A stretch of 64,000 bases of DNA, taken from Fluviicola sp. XM-24bin1. Lineage in GTDB: Bacteria > Bacteroidota > Bacteroidia > Flavobacteriales_D > Crocinitomicaceae. The translations under genes and the position numbers were made by a program. The notes beneath the pieces are model-generated. The model saw nothing but the letters and a program-made list of their open reading frames with translations, was not told the DNA's origin and ran no database searches. Location: contig QCWI01000001.1 in NCBI GenBank assembly GCA_003149635.1, positions 374,588 to 438,587 on the forward strand, in the 5' to 3' direction. Of the stretch, positions 16,286 to 25,436 are shown piece after piece (the stretch's first letter is position 1; each line of letters opens with the position of its first letter).

Positions 16286-18133
16286 TTAATTGACGGGTTC
16301 AGAGATCGGATTTCCGTCCCGAATTTTTCTAAATCGTTTTCGAGATTCTTCCGTGTAAAGACTGCCTTTGTGATCGAACAAAATGGTTTTGTAATACTCG
16401 GCGGCCTTGTCTTTATTCATCAAATGATTTTCATAAATATCGCCCAATCGGAAGAGTGCATCATCCGCTAGAATATCGTTCGGATAGTATTCCAATAATT
16501 CTTCCAGCTCTTTGATTGCATCGTTCCAACGTCCTTGGAGTTCCATCGCGCGGGCACGTTTCAATTGAATTTCATCCCCCAGACTGTGCGCCGGATATTC
16601 CTTGATAATGCTGTCGAACTTCATGAAAGCAGCGTCGTATTGATGCTGTTCAATTAGCAAATCAGCCTGAGCGAACCAATTCATCGCGATGTAATTACTG
16701 TCCAATCCGTAGTTGTCGGTAATTAGCAAGGAGAGATTGATAGCATCGTTGGAAATCAACTTAGAAGTTGATCGCTTCAAGACGTCCAACTGCGATTGCG
16801 CATAATCAAATTCTCCATCGTAATAGAAAATTCGTGCGTTTTTGAATTTCGCTTCCTGACCAATTGTCTCGAATTTAAAGTCTGTGTCGATTTGCATGTA
16901 CAATAGAGCAGCTTCCCACATATCGCCTTCCAACACATGGATATCTGCCAATAACATTTTTGCCTCGGCACGCTGCATATCGGTAAGTCCTGGAATGTCT
17001 TCTAGTACTTCCGTCAAAAGCTGAATGGCGTCCGGTGCTCGGTTCGCATAAAAGGCTTGAATGTGCGCTTTCTCCATCATCAGATTGAACGAAGTTCTTC
17101 TGCGTCCGAAGAGTTCCAGCACGGCATCGTAATCAGCGATTGCAGCATCTAATTCTTCCTGCGTGAAGTTCCTTTGTTGCGTTACCTCAAGGAATCGAAC
17201 GTTGAGCAAAGCGTTGTATCCGCGTACGTAGATGGGAGATCGATCGCCCAAATCAACCACATATTTGAAGGCTTTTCGAGCTGTCGTGTAATCTTTGTTT
17301 TCGACGCACGTCATTCCTAAATCGTAGACCAATCGACCATCAGCTTTTGAGCGTTTGTCCATCGCTTTCACATGAACGAAAGCCGCCGCAAAATTCTGAC
17401 GCTGCACGAAGAGCCATGTGAGCATCTCCGCATAAACCATATTCCCTGGACTGGATTGCGTACGTTCCAATAAAGCCATTTTCAAAATGTCATATTCCTG
17501 TGATTCTTCCTGATCGAAATCAATCTGATTCATCAAGATCCGCTGCAAGGACGACTTGTAGGATTCGTGATAATCCAACAAATCAAGATATTCCTGCATC
17601 ATATTTTTGGTATCCCCTTGGGAGCCGTAATATTCCGCGAACTGGAAATTTAATGGGTAGGTTTGCTTGAGGAGCTTCCGTCCTCGTTGCAAGGTCTGAA
17701 GGGCATAATCGTTCTTGCCTTGTGCTTTGAATGCATTGTAGAGATTGATCACTTGACGCGAATTCGCCTGCATTTTGTCTATCAGCGAAGCATAAATCTT
17801 ATCCGCTTTGGATTGCCTTTCAGTGTATTCGTAGTGCTTTGCTAATTGAATGTCGTATTCTTGATCGTTCGGAAAGAGAGAAATTTGCTTCTTTAATAAT
17901 TTCTCAACGTCCTTATCTTCCTTTGTTTGCTCCGTACAAATCAATAAGCGATTGAAGTAATGTTTGGAACGATCCATCTCATAGAGGCGCTCGTAATAAT
18001 CGTAGGCTTTGTCGTATTCTTCGTTGTCGAAGTAATGTTGGGCCAATTGCTGATCGGACACAGGCTGTGCGCTGGCACCAAATCCAACGAACAAAACGAT
18101 AATCCAAATCCACTTCATACTTTTCATTCCCAC
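16286..18133 (-). CDS. Secreted tetratricopeptide-repeat protein, 615 aa
   Basis: After a signal peptide ending in GFGASAQ the protein consists of helical TPR-like repeats across most of its length, for example DNEEYDKAYDYYERLYEMD near residue 35 and a good TPR run close to the C-terminus (DDALFRLGDIYENHL..AAEYYKTILFDH). It is probably a periplasmic scaffold, as with other large Bacteroidota TPR proteins, but no specific function is known. The start lies two bases after the preceding lipoprotein gene, so the two are likely co-expressed. Confidence 0.85.
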   Translation of the reverse strand: MGMKSMKWIWIIVLFVGFGASAQPVSDQQLAQHYFDNEEYDKAYDYYERLYEMDRSKHYFNRLLICTEQTKEDKDVEKLLKKQISLFPNDQEYDIQLAKHYEYTERQSKADKIYASLIDKMQANSRQVINLYNAFKAQGKNDYALQTLQRGRKLLKQTYPLNFQFAEYYGSQGDTKNMMQEYLDLLDYHESYKSSLQRILMNQIDFDQEESQEYDILKMALLERTQSSPGNMVYAEMLTWLFVQRQNFAAAFVHVKAMDKRSKADGRLVYDLGMTCVENKDYTTARKAFKYVVDLGDRSPIYVRGYNALLNVRFLEVTQQRNFTQEELDAAIADYDAVLELFGRRRTSFNLMMEKAHIQAFYANRAPDAIQLLTEVLEDIPGLTDMQRAEAKMLLADIHVLEGDMWEAALLYMQIDTDFKFETIGQEAKFKNARIFYYDGEFDYAQSQLDVLKRSTSKLISNDAINLSLLITDNYGLDSNYIAMNWFAQADLLIEQHQYDAAFMKFDSIIKEYPAHSLGDEIQLKRARAMELQGRWNDAIKELEELLEYYPNDILADDALFRLGDIYENHLMNKDKAAEYYKTILFDHKGSLYTEESRKRFRKIRDGNPISEPVN

Positions 18134-18135
18134 AA

Positions 18136-18684
18136 TTATTGTACCTCTTCTGTGAGGTTTCGTTCATTCAGTATTCGCTCCACTTCCTTTTCTGCCAATG
18201 GAAGATCTGTTTCGACTTGATCCAAACGGTTGACGTAATACGTAAATCGTTTTTCCAATTTCCTCAATTGCGCTTCCTCCTTGAATAGGTAGCGATTGTA
18301 TTTATGTCGTTCACCTCTTCCTGCTTTTATGTCCGATTTCAACTGCTTCAGACGTTTGTCCATTTTCTCTGTTGAATTCGAACAGGTTGCATGCATACTT
18401 AACACGATTGGCATGGCCTTTTGTTGTATCCGATACGTATCCATCTGATACGCATCCTCCAGAGGAATAGTGTCGGACTCCAATTGTTTCAAAATTTCAA
18501 TTGTCGCATTCACGGCATCCATTCGTTCTTGCCAAGCAACTCCATCAAAGGTTTCCAATTCCGATTTGAATTCCGTCAACTTTTTTTCCATCCTGTTAAT
18601 ACGATCCAACTGTTCCGATTTATTCAAATCAGCACAACTAGCGATAATCAGCGCAATTGATATGACAAATGTCCACTTCAACAC
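18136..18684 (-). CDS. Hypothetical coiled-coil lipoprotein, 182 aa
   Basis: A lipoprotein signal (ISIALIIASC, lipid-bearing Cys17) is followed by an almost entirely helical, charged protein with heptad-like stretches (NRMEKKLTEFKSELE, LRKLEKRFTYYVNRLDQVE). No enzyme motif is visible. It lies immediately upstream of the large TPR protein gene with a 2-bp gap, so the two products may work together at the envelope. Confidence 0.72.
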   Translation of the reverse strand: MLKWTFVISIALIIASCADLNKSEQLDRINRMEKKLTEFKSELETFDGVAWQERMDAVNATIEILKQLESDTIPLEDAYQMDTYRIQQKAMPIVLSMHATCSNSTEKMDKRLKQLKSDIKAGRGERHKYNRYLFKEEAQLRKLEKRFTYYVNRLDQVETDLPLAEKEVERILNERNLTEEVQ

Positions 18685-18744
18685 GAACTATTAAAAGTAC
18701 GAAGATTCGAGAAACATTGGATTACTTTTTGACTTCTTTTAACG

Positions 18745-19746
18745 TTACCCACCAATGGTGATCATAGAGCGATTTTCGTGCGAATCAATGGTTTCGTTGT
18801 CCAGTTGTCTCAATCCGCCCAATCCAGCTTTTTTCTTGAAAAGAGCTGTTTGAATGATAGGAGTGAGGTCGTTGCCTTGTCGAAACGCCTGGAGCAAATC
18901 CGCTTCGTCATTCGAAAACAGACAATTTTTAATTTTTCCATCGGCTGTCAATCGAATGCGATTACAGGAATCACAAAACGGATTGGTAACGGTGCTGATG
19001 ATGCCAAAACTTCCCTTTGCTCCATCAATTTTGAAGTTGCGCGAGGTAGAATTAGGGCTGTCTTCCAGTTTTTCAATGTTCTGTTTCCCGAAATGATCGT
19101 CCAGCGTTGCAAGAATTTCTCCTTCTGAGACCGTTTTTTCACGATCCCAGTTATTGCCATCGAAAGGCATGAATTCGATGAATTGCACGCTAATTTGTTC
19201 TCGTACCGACCATTGCACAAAGTCTACAATTTCGTCGTCATTGGTTCCTTTGATCAGTACCACATTAATCTTCACACGAAAATCATGATCCAGAAGCAAC
19301 TGAATATTCTCCATGATTTGCTTGAAATACGAGCGTCGGGAAATGGCATTGAAGCGATCTTCTTGAAGGGAATCCAAACTTACATTTAAGGAAGTAATGC
19401 CAGCTTCTTTGAACACATCAATGAAGCGATACACCAGAATTCCATTGGTGGTTAAAGACAAGGTGATGGGCAATTTCCCTAGGGCGCGAATGATGTCTTC
19501 CGCTCCTTTTTTCACTAATGGTTCGCCACCTGTCAACCGGATTTTATCCACGCCCAAACGGACGAATTCTTGTGCAATTCCTACAACTTCTTCGGTCGTC
19601 ATGAATTTCCCAGCTTCACGATGCGGAACGCCTTCCAAAGGCATGCAATAGAAACAACGCAAATTGCATTTCTCAGTCAACGAAATGCGGAGGTAGTTAT
19701 GACGCCTTCCGAAAGAATCAACGATATGTTCTTGAGCATTTTTCAA
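18745..19746 (-). CDS. moaA: GTP 3',8-cyclase MoaA
   Basis: Radical SAM enzyme that starts molybdenum cofactor synthesis by converting GTP to 3',8-cyclo-GTP. The first Fe-S cluster motif is KCNLRCFYC (Cys27, Cys31, Cys34). The second cluster is bound by the C-terminal FCDSCNRIRL plus a later Cys in KNCLF. The chain ends in the required Gly-Gly dipeptide (ITIGG), whose carboxyl end helps activity in the family. At 333 aa it is normal in size, and it overlaps moaCB by four bases. Confidence 0.97.
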   Translation of the reverse strand: MKNAQEHIVDSFGRRHNYLRISLTEKCNLRCFYCMPLEGVPHREAGKFMTTEEVVGIAQEFVRLGVDKIRLTGGEPLVKKGAEDIIRALGKLPITLSLTTNGILVYRFIDVFKEAGITSLNVSLDSLQEDRFNAISRRSYFKQIMENIQLLLDHDFRVKINVVLIKGTNDDEIVDFVQWSVREQISVQFIEFMPFDGNNWDREKTVSEGEILATLDDHFGKQNIEKLEDSPNSTSRNFKIDGAKGSFGIISTVTNPFCDSCNRIRLTADGKIKNCLFSNDEADLLQAFRQGNDLTPIIQTALFKKKAGLGGLRQLDNETIDSHENRSMITIGG

Positions 19747-20654
19747 TCGTGACGCGCGCCTTTGAAGATTCGAAAACTATGCAAAACCGCAGGGAATAAT
19801 GCATCCATAGTTTCGGTCGCACCACCGGTGGATCCTGGTAAAGTCAAAATCAGACTTTCATCCTTTGTTCCGGCGATACTTCGTGAAAGCATGGCGTACG
19901 ACATTCGTTCTTGTCCATAACTTCTTGCGGCCTCTACAATTCCGGGAATTTCACGATCTAGAATAGGACGGATGGCCTCTGGAGTAACATCGCGTGGCGA
20001 AAGTCCCGTTCCTCCCGTAAACAAGATGAGGTCGGTTTCCTTGGCTACTTCACCCAAAGCTGCTGCTTGAATCTGATCGATTTCATCAGGAACAACTCTG
20101 TATTGCACCGTTTCCACTCCATGCGATTCCAATTTGCTTTGGATTACCTTTCCCGCTTTGTCCTCTTTGGTGCCAGCGTGGACAGAATCCGAGCAAACAA
20201 AAACGGCCGCTTGAATCGCTGATTTGTATGTGTCACGATAATCCGATTTGCCGCCTTTCTTTGAAACGAGTTTGATGTTGCCGATTTCAATGCCTTTATC
20301 GATGGGCTTCAACATATCGTACATCGTCAGAGCGACAACACTTACGCCATGCATCGCCTCAACTTCCACGCCTGTGCGATAAATCGTTTTGACTTCCATT
20401 AAGATGCGAATTTCAAGATCGTTGACTTCGTACGAAACATGCGTGTACTCAACTGGGAGCGGGTGACAATCTGGAATCATATCCGAGGTTTTTTTAACCG
20501 CGAACAAACCCGCTGTTTTTGCCATTTCAAAGACATTTCCTTTCGGAACTTCATTGTTTACAATGGCCTGAATGGTCGCTTCCGAACTGACCTTTACAAT
20601 CGCTTGGGCAATCGCCGTTCGAAGTGTGGTGTTTTTATGGGTGATGTCTACCAT
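19743..20654 (-). CDS. moaCB: Bifunctional MoaC-MoaB: cyclic pyranopterin monophosphate synthase fused to molybdopterin adenylyltransferase-like domain
   Basis: Residues 1-150 are MoaC, which turns the MoaA product into cPMP: MVDITHKNTTLRTAIA, then PDCHPLP and VEVEAMHGVSVVALTMYDM, holding the conserved Lys/His residues. From about residue 155 a MoaB/MogA domain begins (AAVFVCSDSVHAGTKEDKAG), with the TGGTGLSPRDVTPEA motif of molybdopterin-binding enzymes. Such fusions are known in Bacteroidota. The stop overlaps moaA. The internal order MoaC then MoaB does not follow pathway order, since MoaB acts later. Confidence 0.95.
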   Translation of the reverse strand: MVDITHKNTTLRTAIAQAIVKVSSEATIQAIVNNEVPKGNVFEMAKTAGLFAVKKTSDMIPDCHPLPVEYTHVSYEVNDLEIRILMEVKTIYRTGVEVEAMHGVSVVALTMYDMLKPIDKGIEIGNIKLVSKKGGKSDYRDTYKSAIQAAVFVCSDSVHAGTKEDKAGKVIQSKLESHGVETVQYRVVPDEIDQIQAAALGEVAKETDLILFTGGTGLSPRDVTPEAIRPILDREIPGIVEAARSYGQERMSYAMLSRSIAGTKDESLILTLPGSTGGATETMDALFPAVLHSFRIFKGARHD

Positions 20655-20842
20655 AGTAAAGACTTTAGACTGCTATACAAAAGACGTTAGACAATTCAAT
20701 ATTACACTTTGATCATCGAACGTTATTTATTCTCTTTTTATTTTTCCACTTGTTGAACATGTCGTTGGAGTGTCCTCCCCCTTAGTCCCCCTCCAAAGGT
20801 GGAAGCGGCTCGCCGCTTAATTCATAACTCATAATTCATCAT

Positions 20843-21271
20843 TCAGGAATTTTCCTTCCAAACATGCGTTTCGTCTTCAAAAACCTCCTTCCCGAAAACA
20901 GGCGCTTTTGCTTTGATTTCTTCCATCAAATATTCGATGGCTTCCATAACCGCTTTGCGTCTCGGTGAAGAAACAAAGACGAACAGACAAATTTCTCCTT
21001 TGTTTACACGTCCCAGGCTATGGTAAATGTGCATACAGGTGAGATCAAACTTGTCGAAAGTCGTTTCGCGGATTTCATGGAAGACTTTGTTGGCCAATTC
21101 TTCGTTGGCGGAGTAATCAATCGCAGTGACTTCTTTCCCATCGATCTCGTCGTTTCGGACTTGTCCCAGAAAAATTTGATGCGCGCCAATCTGCGTTTTT
21201 ACTTGATGATGCGCAATGGAGGTTGCAATGAATTCGGGCGAAATTGGCCCTTCTTTAAAACAGTTTTTCAT
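20843..21271 (-). CDS. moaE: Molybdopterin synthase large subunit MoaE
   Basis: MoaE forms the catalytic core of molybdopterin synthase, inserting two sulfurs from MoaD thiocarboxylate into cPMP. Family marks are GAHQIFLGQVRN, IDYSANEELA, the MHIYHSLGRVNKGE block and SSPRRKAVMEAIEYLMEEIKAKAPVFGKE with the conserved Lys residues near the C-terminus. It starts nine bases after moaD. Downstream, 188 bp with AT-rich and CCTCCCCCTTAGTCC-type dispersed sequence separate it from moaCB. Confidence 0.95.
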   Translation of the reverse strand: MKNCFKEGPISPEFIATSIAHHQVKTQIGAHQIFLGQVRNDEIDGKEVTAIDYSANEELANKVFHEIRETTFDKFDLTCMHIYHSLGRVNKGEICLFVFVSSPRRKAVMEAIEYLMEEIKAKAPVFGKEVFEDETHVWKENS

Positions 21272-21280
21272 AATTCGTAA

Positions 21281-21529
21281 TTAACCTCCCGCGAAAGGGG
21301 GCATGATATCAATTTTATTAGGTTGCGCGCGCTCAGGAAGTGTTTCCATGTATTCCAAATCGACGGCTGTGGAAAAGGTGTACTTCGCCAAATCAGGATG
21401 TTTCTGCACGAAGAAGTCGCGCAAATCAAGAGCACCAGCGGGCAATTCTATCACCTCCGTTTCAATGCTCAAGCGTTCTGCGAGCATTCCGTAATAGGTA
21501 ACATTTACTTTCCTAGTGCCTGATTCCAT
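21281..21529 (-). CDS. moaD: Molybdopterin synthase sulfur carrier subunit MoaD
   Basis: An 82-residue ubiquitin-like protein ending in PPFAGG. The terminal Gly-Gly is adenylated and converted to a thiocarboxylate, the sulfur donor for MoaE. The beta-grasp pattern starts VTYYGMLAERLSIETEVIEL. It overlaps the 3' end of mobA by 25 bp and precedes moaE, as in many Moco operons. Confidence 0.93.
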   Translation of the reverse strand: MESGTRKVNVTYYGMLAERLSIETEVIELPAGALDLRDFFVQKHPDLAKYTFSTAVDLEYMETLPERAQPNKIDIMPPFAGG

Positions 21530-22077
21530 TCTTCTTGTGTGTTAATGTTGAGGAAATATTTTGATTCCGATTCGGGAAACATGACAAATTGGAGGTTCAA
21601 ACAAACCAGTAAATCTCCCAAACGTAGTTGACGTTTTTCCAAACGACGTCTTACTGTTTTCAGGCAAGATTCACGATAAATGGCAATCAGCGGATAATCG
21701 CGTCCATCGCACACGGCAACGAAAACATCGTAAATGTCATCTGCCTCTTGTTCTTCCTGAATCAAGCGTTCGAGTACAGAAGCATTCACAAACGGAGCGT
21801 CGCAGCTAATGACAATGCTTGCTTCATTTCGCGCGGTTGAAAGTCCCGCTTCGATTCCGGCTAACGGCCCCAGATGTGGTGAATCATCTTGCACTCCACG
21901 ATCTCCGTAAGGATGATGAATCAAAAAGTTTGAAGCGATAATAACTTCGCTTGTATAGTCACGCAAAGTATCTGCAACGTGCTGAATCATTGGGATTCCA
22001 TCGAATTCCATCAGGGCCTTATCTTGACCCATTCGTGAGCTTTTCCCCCCGGCCAATATGATTCCGCTATAACTCAT
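21505..22077 (-). CDS. mobA: Molybdenum cofactor guanylyltransferase MobA
   Basis: MobA attaches GMP to Mo-molybdopterin to give the guanine dinucleotide cofactor. The nucleotide-binding signature is ILAGGKSSRMGQDKALMEFDG at the N-terminus; metal-binding and substrate residues lie in the GPLAGIEAGL and ISCDAPFVN motifs. I place the start at the ATG at 22077, giving MSYSGIILAGG. A longer frame (to 22113) runs into modE. The presence of MobA suggests DMSO-reductase-type molybdoenzymes elsewhere in the genome, since none is in this window. Confidence 0.93.
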   Translation of the reverse strand: MSYSGIILAGGKSSRMGQDKALMEFDGIPMIQHVADTLRDYTSEVIIASNFLIHHPYGDRGVQDDSPHLGPLAGIEAGLSTARNEASIVISCDAPFVNASVLERLIQEEQEADDIYDVFVAVCDGRDYPLIAIYRESCLKTVRRRLEKRQLRLGDLLVCLNLQFVMFPESESKYFLNINTQEEWNQALGK

Positions 22078-22411
22078 TCTGCAACCAAATTTCTTGCTCC
22101 CGGAGGAATGCACGTTCTTTTTCCTGCAATTCTGTGTAGATGCGAATGGCGTTTACTCCCTCTTGACTTAAAACAGTTCCGCCGCCGCCTTTGCCTCCAA
22201 TTTTTTGCTGAACCAATGGCTTCTTAGCATTACGATTCATTTCATCAACCAATCGCCAAGCTTTCTTGTAAGACATGTCCATGGCTTTCGCCGCTTTGGA
22301 AATAGAGCCATGTTTATCGATTTCGCGGAGCAGGGCAATGCGTCCCTCTCCCAGGAGCATTCCTTTTTCGGAACCTACCCAAATTCGACTTTTGATGTGA
22401 TAATTGCTCAC
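22067..22411 (-). CDS. ModE-like winged-helix regulator (N-terminal domain only)
   Basis: A 114-residue winged-helix protein matching the ModE/LysR-type DNA-binding domain: LREIDKHGSISKAAKAMDMSYKKAWRLVDEMN, with a glycine-rich KIGGKGGGGTVLSQEG wing. The molybdate-binding TOBE/MOP domains of full-length ModE are absent, so direct molybdate sensing is unlikely within this chain. It overlaps the mobA start by 11 bp and leads the mobA-moaD-moaE unit, which suggests local control of Moco genes. Confidence 0.88.
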   Translation of the reverse strand: MSNYHIKSRIWVGSEKGMLLGEGRIALLREIDKHGSISKAAKAMDMSYKKAWRLVDEMNRNAKKPLVQQKIGGKGGGGTVLSQEGVNAIRIYTELQEKERAFLREQEIWLQNEL

Positions 22412-22494
22412 CGCTATTTCTTACAAGATATAACGCTAAAGTAATGAGTAATGGCTAGAAATGCAATGGATGAAATAGGGAAAAGTGAGAGGTG

Positions 22495-22527
22495 AAAAGT
22501 GCACTTCGAGAGCCTCAGCGTACTTTT
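22495..22527. terminator. Hairpin repeat acting as terminator after moeA
   Basis: A copy of the TCGAGAGCCTC hairpin repeat lies between AAAAGT (22495) and ACTTTT (22522-22527), so the whole forms a bidirectional terminator-like hairpin with a T-run on each strand. It begins at the base following the moeA stop on the minus strand. Confidence 0.7.
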
Positions 22528-23700
22528 CTACGGCAATAGGTACACATCAACGCGCGTTTCTGGTTCGAAACCTGCACTTTCTTGAGGTAGTTTAATGATA
22601 CAATTGGCCTGGGCGAACGAATCCAACATAGAAGAACTTTGGTGTTCCAACGATTCAACATTACCATTTCGGATGCGACCTTTCAGAAAGTGCGTGAATC
22701 CGAGTTTTTTGGAGTACGAATTGGTTACTCGAAAGCTCATCATCGGTAACGTAAGGTCTTTCGATCCTATCATTCGTAAGAGTGCTGGATAAACGTAAAC
22801 GTATGTACATGTTAATGCAGAGGCCGGATTTCCCGGGAGTGCAAAAACGTGACAAGATTCCGTAAAGCCGTAAAACAAAGGTTTCCCCGGTTTCTGTTTG
22901 ATCTTGTAGAACTCTTGGTGCACCCCATTTTCGATCATGGCTTTGCCAACGAAATCATAATCTCCAACGGAAATACCTCCAGAGGTGAGTAACAAATCAC
23001 ATTCTTGCAACAGTTCTTTTACCAGGTTGAAAGTGTCTTCGTAATTGTCCTTAACCCGAACTGATGTAGCATCAAATCCCAATTCTTTCAGAGCGCTAAT
23101 CAGTGTGATCGCGTTGGATTCATAGATTTGTCCGGGTTTCAATTCGTTTCCTGCATCTACAAGTTCATCGCCAGTGATAAGAATTTTAATAATGGGTTTA
23201 CGGTAAACATTGACTTTATCAATGCCTAACATCCCTAAAAATCCGATTGCGGCGGCATTCAGTTTTGTTCCTTTTTTTAAGGCGACTGATCCTGAAGCAA
23301 TTTGCTCTGCCTTTCTTCGGATGTTTCCACCTGATTTAAAATCTTCGGTAATGGAAACCGAATCGCCGTTTCTTTCTGTGATTTCTTGTTTGATTACCGT
23401 TGTTGCAGATTCTGGAACCATGGCTCCCGTAAAGATCCGCGCTGCCTGTCCCGGTTGCAAAACGATTTGGGTTGCATCAGCTCCGGCCTGAATTTCATCA
23501 ATTACCTCGTACGTGTTTGAATCCCATTCGTGAATGGCATACCCATCCATGGCTGAGTTGTCAAACGGCGGCATATCAATAGGGGAGCTGATGTCCTCGG
23601 AAAGGGAATACCCCAAAGCTTCAGAAATCGAAATTTCGATGGACTCCAACGCTTTCGTGGTGTGCAAAATTCTCCCGATGGCATCGTTGACGGAAATCAT
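22528..23700 (-). CDS. moeA: Molybdopterin molybdenumtransferase MoeA
   Basis: MoeA inserts molybdate into adenylylated molybdopterin. The family pattern runs throughout: MISVNDAIGRIL at the start, DMPPFDNSAMDGYAIH, IFTGAMVPESATTVIKQE, LITGDELV, LLTSGGISVGDYDFV and FALPGNPASALTCTYVYV. The start is taken as the ATG at 23700 because upstream residues come from a dispersed GGATTGGACAGATTGG-type sequence. It is separated from modE by 117 bp containing the hairpin repeat. The length of 390 aa is typical. Confidence 0.95.
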   Translation of the reverse strand: MISVNDAIGRILHTTKALESIEISISEALGYSLSEDISSPIDMPPFDNSAMDGYAIHEWDSNTYEVIDEIQAGADATQIVLQPGQAARIFTGAMVPESATTVIKQEITERNGDSVSITEDFKSGGNIRRKAEQIASGSVALKKGTKLNAAAIGFLGMLGIDKVNVYRKPIIKILITGDELVDAGNELKPGQIYESNAITLISALKELGFDATSVRVKDNYEDTFNLVKELLQECDLLLTSGGISVGDYDFVGKAMIENGVHQEFYKIKQKPGKPLFYGFTESCHVFALPGNPASALTCTYVYVYPALLRMIGSKDLTLPMMSFRVTNSYSKKLGFTHFLKGRIRNGNVESLEHQSSSMLDSFAQANCIIKLPQESAGFEPETRVDVYLLP

Positions 23701-23782
23701 GGAGTGAATGTAAGTATTTCGGATGGATTGGACAGATTGGACCAATTAGACTATCCAATCTGTCTAATTCGTTCAAAAGTGT

Positions 23783-24568
23783 CTATCTTACCTTCTTAAA
23801 ATCCACCGTCACCCGCCGATTTTGCTTGCGTTCTTCGTCGGTAGTTTCCGGCCAAACTTTCGGCTGATAATTGCTGTGTCCTTGATAGGTAAGGCGTTTT
23901 GCAACAACACCTTGTTTCATGAGAAATTCCGTAATCAATTTGGCGCGACCGAGTGAAAGCGGGTAATTGTCTCCACAACAGACGTGGCCGTGGATGTCTG
24001 CGTGAATTTCAGGATGTGCCAACATAAAATCTTTTAACGCCTTGGCTTCAGGAATGGATTCTGTCATCATGATGGTGGTTCCTCCATGAAATAAAATAGT
24101 CAAATCAATTTGTGTGATTTGGGCAGTGTCCGCGGCGAACGCATTCAATTTCATTGCTAGCAATTGCGCGTTGGTCGGTGGTTGGATTTTGATATATACG
24201 TCCACGCGCCGATAGATGTCATGGGAATAGTTTTGATCCTCTCCAGCTTTTCGTTCACTATAGATCTTTTTGACAGCGCCACTTACATCCCAGCGATCGT
24301 TAGCCATTAGTTTCAACACAGCATCCATGCGTCTTTGGGCCAGATCGTCATTGTATTCCATCGATCCTGTGGTGTCGCAATGGGCTTCTAGTCGAACTAC
24401 ATTAAGCATTCCAGGTACGGATTGCTCGTAATTGGTGTATTCTGTGGTTCGGTTTACAATCGGGCGATCCGAATCTAGCGCGAAATAGATGGCAAGAGTA
24501 TCAAACGTTTGTGCTCGACATGCAAGAGATACAAGAAGAAAAAGGAGAATATGTAGCGTTCGAATCAT
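23783..24568 (-). CDS. OmpA-family protein with two OmpA-like regions, copy A
   Basis: A secreted protein (signal peptide ending CRAQ) built from two OmpA-C-like regions. The first (about residues 22-130) has LEAHCDTTGSMEYNDDLAQRRMDAV; the second (about 165-261) has IHGHVCCGDNYPLSLGRAKLI, GHSNYQPKVWPETTDEERKQNRRVTV. OmpA-C domains bind peptidoglycan. It is a tandem paralog of the preceding gene, with a four-base overlap and near-identical C-terminal blocks, so the pair arose by duplication. Confidence 0.85.
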   Translation of the reverse strand: MIRTLHILLFLLVSLACRAQTFDTLAIYFALDSDRPIVNRTTEYTNYEQSVPGMLNVVRLEAHCDTTGSMEYNDDLAQRRMDAVLKLMANDRWDVSGAVKKIYSERKAGEDQNYSHDIYRRVDVYIKIQPPTNAQLLAMKLNAFAADTAQITQIDLTILFHGGTTIMMTESIPEAKALKDFMLAHPEIHADIHGHVCCGDNYPLSLGRAKLITEFLMKQGVVAKRLTYQGHSNYQPKVWPETTDEERKQNRRVTVDFKKVR

Positions 24569-25398
24569 CCATCAGATTTTGTGAATACTACGACGACTCT
24601 ACGGTTCTGTTTTCGATCTTCATCGGTGACTTCCGGCCAAACTTTCGGCTGATTGTTGCTATGTCCCATGTAACTCAAACGATCTTCAGAAATACCATAT
24701 TCCCTCAAGAATAGGGCTACTGCTCTTGCTCTACCTTCCGATAATTCTGGATGGGGTTGACAACAAACGTGTCCATGGAATGTCGCATTTAATGAAGGAT
24801 TGTTCTGCATAATTTCCAATAAACGGAACATTTCAGGTCTTGATTCTTCCAGAACCCGAGTAGATACATTGACAAAAAGTAGACTCAAGTCTAATTCGAG
24901 CTCTTCGGCGGTTTCGTCTTCCAAAAACTGTTGGATCGCTGTCTTGGATAGTCCTGTTTTAGGTTGTGCAGGCTCAGGTGGAGGAGGTAATTCCTCTATT
25001 TCCTTGATTTCCTCCTCTTCAATGGCAGGTTCGATAAACAAAACATCCACGCGTCGACATTTCGCCAATGTCAATCCAGAACTGTTTGCTTCCGATTCGC
25101 CCAAGGCTTCATTGCTGGATTTAGACACGTCAAAACCATTGTTTTTCAAATGTCGACGAACGTGTTCCATGCGTTGGCGTGATAAATTGAGGTTGTAATC
25201 CTCCGAACCACGGTAATCGCAATGACCTAGGATGGCAAGGATGCGCGTTTCTTTATATAGATTGTTCAGACGTGCTTTGTCTTCATTCGACATCGTGAAT
25301 GAATCGTATTCGTCTGTTGCGAAATAGAATTGCAGGGTATCGGGCCCTTGAGAAAAGGAAATAAACGATACGAAAAGAAATAAGATGGAGAGTTTCAT
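24565..25398 (-). CDS. OmpA-family protein with two OmpA-like regions, copy B
   Basis: Same architecture as the downstream gene: signal peptide, first OmpA-like region (ILGHCDYRGSEDYNLNLSRQ), an acidic Pro-rich linker (EEEIKEIEELPPPPEPAQP) and a second OmpA-like region (FHGHVCCQPHPELSEGRARA, GHSNNQPKVWPEVTDEDRKQNRR). It probably links the outer membrane or periplasm to peptidoglycan. The GHVCC pair of Cys in both copies could form a disulfide or bind metal. This is the first gene of the pair. Confidence 0.85.
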   Translation of the reverse strand: MKLSILFLFVSFISFSQGPDTLQFYFATDEYDSFTMSNEDKARLNNLYKETRILAILGHCDYRGSEDYNLNLSRQRMEHVRRHLKNNGFDVSKSSNEALGESEANSSGLTLAKCRRVDVLFIEPAIEEEEIKEIEELPPPPEPAQPKTGLSKTAIQQFLEDETAEELELDLSLLFVNVSTRVLEESRPEMFRLLEIMQNNPSLNATFHGHVCCQPHPELSEGRARAVALFLREYGISEDRLSYMGHSNNQPKVWPEVTDEDRKQNRRVVVVFTKSDG

Positions 25399-25436
25399 AC
25401 TAATGAAACGCCACCGAAGAAAAAATGTTACGGAAT

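Noticed and set aside
22412-22494. Possible molybdenum-cofactor riboswitch before the mobA-moaDE unit
   Set aside because: The leader is too short and lacks the known Moco RNA structure.
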